Assembly: GCA_004297935.1 (NCBI GenBank)
Contig: SCRE01000010.1
Coordinates: forward strand, 310,001-374,000
Length of the DNA stretch: 64,000 bases
Reading direction: 5' to 3'
Origin: Microbacteriaceae bacterium
Lineage (GTDB): Bacteria > Actinomycetota > Actinomycetes > Actinomycetales > Microbacteriaceae
Shown: positions 58,318 through 64,000 of the stretch, piece by piece
How the letters are laid out: the number at the start of each line of letters is the position of its first letter
Position numbering within the stretch: position 1 is the stretch's first letter
Program-made: the position numbers and the translations under genes
Notes under the pieces: model-generated
What the model saw: only the letters and a program-made list of their open reading frames with translations
Told to the model about the DNA's origin: nothing
Databases searched by the model: none

Positions 58318-59013
58318 TCAGCCGCCGAGCACCAGCGTGATCGCCTGCGCCCTGTCGCGCACCGCCAGTTTCGAGAAGATCGAATTGACGTGCGTCTTCA
58401 CGGTCGGCACACTCACGAACAATCGCGCGGCGATCTCGGGATTGCTCAGGCCGGCACCGATCAAGGCCAGTACTTCCGCCTCGCGCGCCGTCAGCGCGGG
58501 AAACCTGCTGCGAACAGCGGAGACCTCCGCCCGCTGGTCGGGTTGCGGACTGGCGCCTGCTGCTGCTCGACCCGCAGACTCGATGAGCCGCGCACCGACC
58601 TCGGCGGCGAGCGTGGTCTGCCCGCGTGCGACCGCGCGGATGGCCGCGGCGACCTCGGCCCGCCCGGCGTCCTTGGTCAGATAGCCGCGGGCACCGGCGT
58701 GCAACGCTCCCATGATCGAAGCGTCGTCGGCGAACGTCGTCAACACGAGCACGGCCACGCGCGGATGGTCCCGCACGATCCGCGCTGTCGCGGCGGCACC
58801 GTCGAGCATGGGCATCCGCAGGTCCATCAGGACGACATCCGGGGACCGCTCCGCGACCAGGCGACAGGCCTCTTCGCCGTCAGCGGCCTCGCCGACGACG
58901 AGCATGTCCTGCAGCAGGCCGAGCACCGTGACCAACCCATCGCGGATGATCGCCTGGTCGTCCGCGACCAGAACCCGGATGCGCTCGCCCGACTCTGCGG
59001 CATCGCCGTTCAT
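58318..59013 (-). CDS. NarL/LuxR-type response regulator
   Basis: A 231-residue protein. Receiver domain: acidic pair in VLVADDQAIIRDG, phosphoacceptor Asp in DVVLMDLRMPM, Thr in LVLTTFADD and Lys in GYLTKDAGRAE. The C-terminal LuxR-type helix-turn-helix runs LTAREAEVLALIGAGLSNPE and VPTVKTHVNSIFSKL. Its ATG overlaps the histidine kinase stop (ATGA), so the pair forms a two-component system. Target genes are unknown; the membrane protein at 60238-60837 is a likely member of the regulon. Confidence 0.94.
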   Translation of the reverse strand: MNGDAAESGERIRVLVADDQAIIRDGLVTVLGLLQDMLVVGEAADGEEACRLVAERSPDVVLMDLRMPMLDGAAATARIVRDHPRVAVLVLTTFADDASIMGALHAGARGYLTKDAGRAEVAAAIRAVARGQTTLAAEVGARLIESAGRAAAGASPQPDQRAEVSAVRSRFPALTAREAEVLALIGAGLSNPEIAARLFVSVPTVKTHVNSIFSKLAVRDRAQAITLVLGG

Positions 59014-60230
59014 TCGAGCTGCGCCTCAGTTGAAACCACGAAGTCGTCGTCGCGCACACCCGCACTGAGGTGTCCGCCGGGAAGCGCATCGAAGCGCTCG
59101 CGCATTCCGCGAAGACCGTTGCCGCCACCGCTGGCTGCCAGCGGCGCTGCGGCGTTCCGCAACGGATTGCTGACGGTCAGCGCGAGACGATGCGGTTCCC
59201 ACACGAGTTCCATCGTGACCAGGACGCCGGGCGCGTGCTTGCGTGCGTTGCTCAACGACTCCTGGGCGGCTCGGCGAAACGCGTGAGCAGTCGCATTCGG
59301 AACGGCTCGGGCCTCACCCACCTCCGAGAAACGCACCAGCCCGCCGAGGCGCTCATGCGCGACGACCAGGTCGGCGATCTCGGCCGAGATGCCGGCCCCG
59401 GCACCCATGCCCGCCGCTCCGACACCGTCAGCCCGCACGGGGGCTGCGCCGACCGCGCGTGCGGCATCCACAGCATCCGGTTCGCGCAGCGCATCGACGG
59501 CGCGGCGTGTTTCGCCGAGCCCCGCCACGGCGAGCGCTCGTGCGTCGCGAACGCGCGCAGCCGCCTCGCCGACGTGACCGGATTCGAGGAGCGCATCCGT
59601 CGCGTCCAGTTGGATGACCAAGCCGCCGAGGCTGTGTGCCAGCACGTCATGGATATCGCGTGCGAGCGACTGGCGTGTCTCGAGTGCCGAGATTCGCGCG
59701 CGCTCCTCACGTGCCAGCAGCGTTCGCTCGAGCAGTTCGCGTTCGCGAAGATCGGCAATGCGAGCCTGTCTCCGGTTCATGCCGCCGAGCAGGCCGAGCA
59801 CGACGCCGCCCTCCAATGAGAGGAGCCCGAGCACGGAGACGCTGATGGTCAGCGAGCCCAGCGCGATCAGGCAAACGGCGGCCAGCGCGGCGCTGCCACC
59901 GATCCACAGCGGGGTGCGCGGCTCGCCGACCAGCCGAAGCACACCCACTGCCACCGGAACGATCAGCAACCCGTTCGACGGCGAGGCACCGATGCCACCG
60001 ACCACGATCATGATCAGTGCGATGACCAGGCCGTTCCGCCACGCCGGCCGCCAGATTGCGCGGTCGCCCAGCAACGCCCAGCATGCGACGGCGATCACGC
60101 CGGCGACAAACACCCAGATCGGGATGTACGCCGTCGTGAACTGCCAGACCAGCACCCACGTGACGACGACGATGCCGATCAGGCTGAGCAGCCCGCTCAG
60201 CCAAGCTGTGCGCAGATCGTCGAGGGTCAC
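59010..60230 (-). CDS. Sensor histidine kinase (HisKA_3 family)
   Basis: A 406-residue protein. Five or six N-terminal membrane helices (for example LLSLIGIVVVTWVLVWQF and LVIALIMIVVGGIGASPSNG) are followed by a short coiled coil. The phosphoacceptor box is LARDIHDVLAHSLGGLVIQL. The ATPase domain includes AFRRAAQESLSNARKHA (N box) and GGNGLRGMRERFDALPGG (G box). There is no extracellular domain, so it probably senses a membrane or envelope state. It is coupled to the response regulator and starts 7 bp after the preceding gene stop. Confidence 0.92.
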   Translation of the reverse strand: MTLDDLRTAWLSGLLSLIGIVVVTWVLVWQFTTAYIPIWVFVAGVIAVACWALLGDRAIWRPAWRNGLVIALIMIVVGGIGASPSNGLLIVPVAVGVLRLVGEPRTPLWIGGSAALAAVCLIALGSLTISVSVLGLLSLEGGVVLGLLGGMNRRQARIADLRERELLERTLLAREERARISALETRQSLARDIHDVLAHSLGGLVIQLDATDALLESGHVGEAAARVRDARALAVAGLGETRRAVDALREPDAVDAARAVGAAPVRADGVGAAGMGAGAGISAEIADLVVAHERLGGLVRFSEVGEARAVPNATAHAFRRAAQESLSNARKHAPGVLVTMELVWEPHRLALTVSNPLRNAAAPLAASGGGNGLRGMRERFDALPGGHLSAGVRDDDFVVSTEAQLE

Positions 60231-60237
60231 AGGACAA

Positions 60238-60837
60238 TCATGCAGTGACGGCCGAGCGATTCTGAACCCTGGCCGCGAAGATGAACGTGCGCGCCGCCCG
60301 GTTCGCTGCGACCATCACGAGGATCACGCCGATCGACGTCGCCAGTGTCGAGCCCAGTTGGCCGGCGACGACGTCGCAGCCGATGCGCACCAGGATCAAG
60401 ACGATCCACAGCACCAGCCCGAGCCATCCGGTGCGGCTCTCGAGAACCGTCTCGGTTCCGTCCGGGTTGAGTCCGCGTTCGATCCGCGACCCACCGCGGA
60501 GGTTACGCGGGTGGCCGGCACTGCGGTCGCCGGAGTCGCCGGGCTGAACGGTGCGCGACCGGATAACGGCGATCCGGCCCATCATCAGCCCGATTCCGAT
60601 CGAGATGGCGAGTTCGATCACCAGCACAGCAACATCGACCGCGCTGATCACGTGTCCGCCGTTCGCCCGCGCGAGCATCGCGAATCCGACCACCGCGAGC
60701 ACCAGCGGCAAGCGCCACATCCTCGAGATCGAGACGATCCGCCAGGTGAGCTGGCGGTACACGATCCACCCGACGAGCCCGAGCCCGATGAGCATGTCTG
60801 CGAGTGTTTGAACGGTCACGGTCTGCTCCCTTGTCAT
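60238..60837 (-). CDS. Hypothetical membrane protein upstream of the two-component system
   Basis: A 199-residue protein with about five helices: TLADMLIGLGLVGWIVYRQL, LVLAVVGFAMLARA, DVAVLVIELAISIGIGLMMG, then after a charged loop WLGLVLWIVLILVRIGCDVV and SIGVILVMVAANRAAR. The ATG at 60837 is chosen; the much longer frame to 61944 is antisense to the next gene. It is 7 bp from the kinase start, so it is probably the first gene of a three-gene operon, perhaps an accessory sensor or the regulated target. No family was recognised. Confidence 0.75.
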   Translation of the reverse strand: MTREQTVTVQTLADMLIGLGLVGWIVYRQLTWRIVSISRMWRLPLVLAVVGFAMLARANGGHVISAVDVAVLVIELAISIGIGLMMGRIAVIRSRTVQPGDSGDRSAGHPRNLRGGSRIERGLNPDGTETVLESRTGWLGLVLWIVLILVRIGCDVVAGQLGSTLATSIGVILVMVAANRAARTFIFAARVQNRSAVTA

Positions 60838-60990
60838 TGCCTGATCTGACGTTCTCAGCCTCGCGTCCCACGGCCGTGGAACCCACCGCCCGCGGGTGGA
60901 GATCGGCGATGGCGCGGGTGGAGATTCTGCGGACGGCTCGCGCACGTGTGCGCCAACCGGGCGCAGGGTCGCCGCGGCTAGGCTGGGCGG

Positions 60991-61854
60991 GTGGCCGAGC
61001 ATCCGTCTGTCGTGTTGAAGCACAGCGGATTCCGCGCTGTCATCGAGCCGGATCGATTCGTGCCGGGCGCCTATCAGCTGATCGTCGACGGCACGCCGCA
61101 ATCGCACGTCGATCTGGACGACCCGAGCAACTTGTTCTACGAATACATCCAGCGGATGGGTCACGTCATCGACCTGATCGGCGAGCCGGGCGAACCCATC
61201 ACAGCCGTTCACCTGGGGGCAGGCGCACTGACCCTGCCGCGGTACATCGCCGCGACTCGGCCGGGCTCGCGCCAGCAGGTGGTCGAGTTGGAGAGCGGGC
61301 TCGTCGACCTCGTGCGTGCCGAGCTGCCGCTGCCGCGCGGCGCGCAGATCCGGGTGCGGCACGGCGACGCGCGTGCCGTGCTCGGCACGTTCCCTGTCGG
61401 GCTGCGCGGCACGGTCGACCTGCTCGTGATCGACATCTTCAGCGGTGCGCGAACGCCCGCCCATGTGACGAGCCTCGAGTTCTACCGGGCCGCTGCCGCA
61501 CTGCTGGATCCGGAGGGCGTCGTTCTCGTCAACGTCGCGGATGGCCCGCCGCTCGCATTCGCCCGCAGCCAGGTGGCCACCCTGGGCGCGGCTGTTGCAA
61601 ACGTCGCCGCACTGGCTGAGGCACAGGTGTTGAGGGGTAGACGCTTCGGAAACGTCGTGCTGGTCGGGTCGAACGCACCGTTGCCGACCGACTGGTTGCC
61701 GCGCCTGATGGCACGGGGACCGCATCCGGCCAAATCGGTGTCTGGCGCAGAGTTGAAGGCGTTCACGGCGGACGCCCCGATCGTCACGGATGCGACGGCC
61801 GTCCCTTCGCCGCCGCCCGCTCGCTCGGTTTTCCAGGTGAAGCCCGGCGCCTGA
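60991..61854 (+). CDS. Spermidine-synthase-like Rossmann protein
   Basis: A 287-residue protein starting at GTG 60991. The SAM-type fold shows AVHLGAGALTLPRYIAATRP (motif I), VVELESGLVDLVRAEL, VRHGDARAVL and DLLVIDIFSGARTPAHVTS, with the same order as spermidine synthase. The usual catalytic Asp-rich DGxxQ motif is reduced to VDGTPQSHVDLDDP. In actinobacteria such stand-alone homologues are often called fused or spermidine-synthase-like and may not make polyamines. It converges on the pxpC gene 4 bp away. Confidence 0.85.
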   Translation: MAEHPSVVLKHSGFRAVIEPDRFVPGAYQLIVDGTPQSHVDLDDPSNLFYEYIQRMGHVIDLIGEPGEPITAVHLGAGALTLPRYIAATRPGSRQQVVELESGLVDLVRAELPLPRGAQIRVRHGDARAVLGTFPVGLRGTVDLLVIDIFSGARTPAHVTSLEFYRAAAALLDPEGVVLVNVADGPPLAFARSQVATLGAAVANVAALAEAQVLRGRRFGNVVLVGSNAPLPTDWLPRLMARGPHPAKSVSGAELKAFTADAPIVTDATAVPSPPPARSVFQVKPGA

Positions 61855-61858
61855 ACCG

Positions 61859-62914
61859 CTACCCGGTCCCGCCGGAACCGCGGGCGTGGCGGAACTCGAC
61901 CCGCTGCCCGGGGCGCAGCTGCGCGAATGCGTCGAGCGAGGCATCCGCTACGACGGCGATCACCGGATACCCGCCGGTCACCGGATGGTCGGCCAGCAGC
62001 ACCGTCGGCTGCCCGGACGGCGGCACCTGAATCGCCCCCGGCACCAGCGGCTCGCTCGGCAGCTCGCGGCCGACCGATCGCTCCAGCAGCGACCCACGCG
62101 GGCCGCCCACGGCATGCGTCGCCCCGACTCCACCTGCCGCGTCCAGCCGCACGCCGACGCGATTGCTGTCGGCCGCGACCACCCATTCGGTGTCGTAGAA
62201 GCGCTCACGCGACTCCGCCGTGAACCAATCGGCACGCGGGCCCGGGTACAGCCCCGCCACCACCGTGTCATCCGGCGGCTGCGAAATGGTCATGGTGTCG
62301 ACGACCGGGATCGGCGCATCCGGATCCGCGCCGACCGGCACGACCTCGCCCGCGCGCAGTGGCGCCGGACCCAATCCGGTCAGAATGTCCCTCGATCGCG
62401 AGCCCAGCTCGGCCGGCACCGCGATGCCGCCCCGCACGGCCAGATAGAACCGCATGCCGCGCACCGCTGCCCCGATCCGCACGACGGTGCCGGCGGATGC
62501 GCGCACGGCCGTGTCCGCTTCGATCAGCGTGCCGTCCAGCGTGATCGGGCCGCCCGCGCCGGTGATCGCGAACCACGACCCGCGCTCGATCACGGCCGCG
62601 AATCCGCCGGCAGTCACCTCCAGCGCTGCGGCACCCTCCGGGTTTCCAACGAGCCGATTGGCCAGTCGCAGCGCCGCACGGTCGAGTGCACCTGAACGCG
62701 CTGCTCCGATCGCCGCGTAACCGGGACGGCCGAGGTCCTCGACCAGCGTCAGCGGGCCCGGCTCGATGACGCGCAGCGTTCGCACTGCGGATGCCGCGAC
62801 CGGCTCGCGCGCCGGTCCACGCTCTCGCGCCGCAAGGCCAGCGGCCCCCGCGGGTTCAGATCCTCTCGGTGCGCCGCTCGCCCCGGCAGCCACCCCGGTC
62901 TCAGACCCGCTCAT
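61859..62914 (-). CDS. pxpC: 5-oxoprolinase subunit C (biotin-dependent carboxyltransferase-like)
   Basis: A 351-residue protein. After a low-complexity 45-residue start, the family core begins LRVIEPGPLTLVEDLGRPGY. It continues with GALDRAALRLANRLVGNPEG, LEVTAGGFAA and MRFYLAVRGGIAVPAELGSR, and ends with QPTVLLADHPVTGGYPVIA. With PxpA and PxpB it forms the ATP-dependent enzyme that opens 5-oxoproline to glutamate. The ATG at 62914 overlaps the pxpB stop (ATGA). The order pxpA-pxpB-pxpC on one strand is the usual operon. Confidence 0.93.
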   Translation of the reverse strand: MSGSETGVAAGASGAPRGSEPAGAAGLAARERGPAREPVAASAVRTLRVIEPGPLTLVEDLGRPGYAAIGAARSGALDRAALRLANRLVGNPEGAAALEVTAGGFAAVIERGSWFAITGAGGPITLDGTLIEADTAVRASAGTVVRIGAAVRGMRFYLAVRGGIAVPAELGSRSRDILTGLGPAPLRAGEVVPVGADPDAPIPVVDTMTISQPPDDTVVAGLYPGPRADWFTAESRERFYDTEWVVAADSNRVGVRLDAAGGVGATHAVGGPRGSLLERSVGRELPSEPLVPGAIQVPPSGQPTVLLADHPVTGGYPVIAVVADASLDAFAQLRPGQRVEFRHARGSGGTG

Positions 62915-63585
62915 GAGCGCCGCCGAAACGTGACGATCGTTCCCGGGCTCAGAAGCGCAGCGGGGTCGCGCTTCGGATCCCAGAGCAGGGCATCCGTTCT
63001 GCCGATCAACTGCCAACCACCGGGTCCGCTCCGCGGATACACGCCGCTGAATTCGCCGGCGAGCCCGACGGCGCCGGCAGGAACCGTCGTGCGGGCCTGT
63101 TCACGCCGCGGAACGACCAACCGATCGTGGTCGGTGACGAGATAGCCGAAGCCGAGCGCGAAGCCGCCGAAGGCGACCCGCCACGGCGTGCCGGTGTGCA
63201 GGTCGATGACCTCGTTCACACTCAGTCCCAGAAAGGCGGCGACCTCCGGCAGATCTTCGCCGTCGTAGTCGACGTCGATCGTGACGGCGCGCACCGGGTC
63301 GTGGCTGGGTGTACCCGTCGGCGCTGCGTGCGCCAGCGGAAGCGGCGCACGCAGCGAGGAGTGACGCAGCTCATCCCGCGCACCGGTGATCCACGCGCGG
63401 GTGGTTTCCAGCGGCATCCGGCGCGGGTCGACGAGAACGGCAACGGTGCGGGCAGCCGGGACGACGTCGAGCACGCCCGCGGGGCGGGTCGCCTCCAGCG
63501 CTTCGTGCAGCGCCAGCACGTCGCCGAGCGTGTCGAGTTCCGCCAGCACCGCTCGATCGCCGTATGGAAGCAGCCGCAGGCTCAC
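62911..63585 (-). CDS. pxpB: 5-oxoprolinase subunit B (allophanate hydrolase subunit 1-like)
   Basis: A 224-residue protein. It starts SLRLLPYGDRAVLAELDTLG, then has IDVDYDGEDLPEVAAFLGLS and VAFGGFALGFGYLVTDHDRL, ending GPGGWQLIGRTDALLWDP and SPGTIVTFRRRS, all typical of the PxpB/KipI family. It starts at a GTG overlapping the pxpA stop (GTGA). PxpB pairs with PxpC. Confidence 0.94.
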   Translation of the reverse strand: MSLRLLPYGDRAVLAELDTLGDVLALHEALEATRPAGVLDVVPAARTVAVLVDPRRMPLETTRAWITGARDELRHSSLRAPLPLAHAAPTGTPSHDPVRAVTIDVDYDGEDLPEVAAFLGLSVNEVIDLHTGTPWRVAFGGFALGFGYLVTDHDRLVVPRREQARTTVPAGAVGLAGEFSGVYPRSGPGGWQLIGRTDALLWDPKRDPAALLSPGTIVTFRRRS

Positions 63586-64000
63586 GCGAACGCCTCGATC
63601 CGGATGTCCGCCTCCTCAAGCCCTGCACGCACGGCACGGGCCATGGCGACGGCGCCCGCGCTGTCGCCATGCACGCAGAGCGAGTCGACGGCGATCGGGA
63701 TCGTCGACCCGTCGTCCGCGACGACCACCCCGTCGGTGACCATGGCGACGGCTCGGCGCGCAACCTCGGCCACACCGCCCTGAGCCGAGCCCCCGAGCAC
63801 CGCCCCGGGCTGCGAGCGCGGCACGAGCGAGCCATCCGCTCGATAACCGCGATCCACGAAAGCCTCGCTGACGAACGGTATTCCGCGTGCCTGCGCAGCC
63901 GACGCAATCGCCGAGCCGGCGAGCCCGAGCACGGAAAGCCCACCACCGAAGTCGCGCACGGCGTCGGCGACGGCTGAGGCCTGCACGGCATCCGTCACGA
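63582..64000 (-). CDS. pxpA: 5-oxoprolinase subunit A (LamB/YcsF family), C-terminal part (cut by window edge)
   Basis: The reading frame is open to the window end, so the N-terminal part is missing. The visible 139 residues match the LamB/YcsF C-terminus: GIPFVSEAFVDRGYRADGSL, VPRSQPGAVLGG, and IPIAVDSLCVHGDSAGAVAM with the metal-binding CVHGD. It is the first-transcribed of the three pxp genes seen here. Confidence 0.93.
   Translation of the reverse strand, partial: VTDAVQASAVADAVRDFGGGLSVLGLAGSAIASAAQARGIPFVSEAFVDRGYRADGSLVPRSQPGAVLGGSAQGGVAEVARRAVAMVTDGVVVADDGSTIPIAVDSLCVHGDSAGAVAMARAVRAGLEEADIRIEAFA

Noticed and set aside
60838-61944. N-terminal extension of the 60238-60837 gene
   Set aside because: It runs antisense through the spermidine-synthase-like gene. 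The membrane protein has a sensible ATG at 60837.

Overview
The window is a high-GC chromosomal segment from a Gram-positive actinobacterium, most likely a Microbacteriaceae member (inference). The basis is strong GC bias, frequent GTG and TTG starts with GTGA/ATGA-coupled genes, an F420-type luciferase-like oxidoreductase, two LAxTG sortase substrates, a secretin-less type IV pilus operon, and a dispersed intergenic repeat built on GGTCGAGTAG...CGTATCGAGACC. No rRNA, tRNA, CRISPR array, integrase or transposase was found.

Layout. 1-8.6 kb holds surface-polysaccharide genes: three family-2 glycosyltransferases, an FAD oxidoreductase, an F420-type oxidoreductase, a CDP-glucose 4,6-dehydratase, a sugar C-methyltransferase and a degenerate relative of it. 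8.8-14.8 kb is a compact lasso-peptide locus: nucleotidyltransferase, HPr-kinase-like kinase, B2 leader peptidase, a short cyclase, a 42-residue precursor, and a divergent ABC exporter. No B1 recognition protein is visible. 14.7-20 kb returns to envelope genes: PAP2 phosphatase, a WbaP-type phosphoglycosyltransferase, a small LAxTG protein and a DUF4012 protein. 20.2-24.7 kb is the str operon rpsL-rpsG-fusA-tuf. 25-32 kb holds a proline-rich membrane protein, a DUF559-like nuclease, an ABC-2 exporter pair and two membrane proteins.

32-44 kb is a type IV pilus cluster on the minus strand: pilB, pilT, pilC, major pilin, three pseudopilin-like proteins, prepilin peptidase, pilM, pilN, pilO. 44.6-49.2 kb is a plus-strand secreted-fibre operon: a SipW-type substrate, a fibronectin/ricin protein, an LAxTG protein and a SipW-like signal peptidase. 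49.2-58 kb contains a second nuclease-like gene and rpoB-rpoC. 58.3-60.8 kb is a two-component system with a membrane protein. 61-64 kb has a spermidine-synthase-like gene and the pxpA-pxpB-pxpC 5-oxoprolinase genes, with pxpA running off the edge.

The most novel system is the lasso locus. Its precursor leader matches the actinobacterial consensus exactly. The core predicts a rare Gly1-Asp7 ring with three tryptophans. B1 is absent, the cyclase lacks the N-terminal half, and kinase plus nucleotidyltransferase genes suggest C-terminal tailoring. Also notable are four copies of a TGAG-N5-TCTC palindrome at two envelope-gene promoters, and dispersed repeats that have become coding sequence in an ABC ATPase and in PilN.
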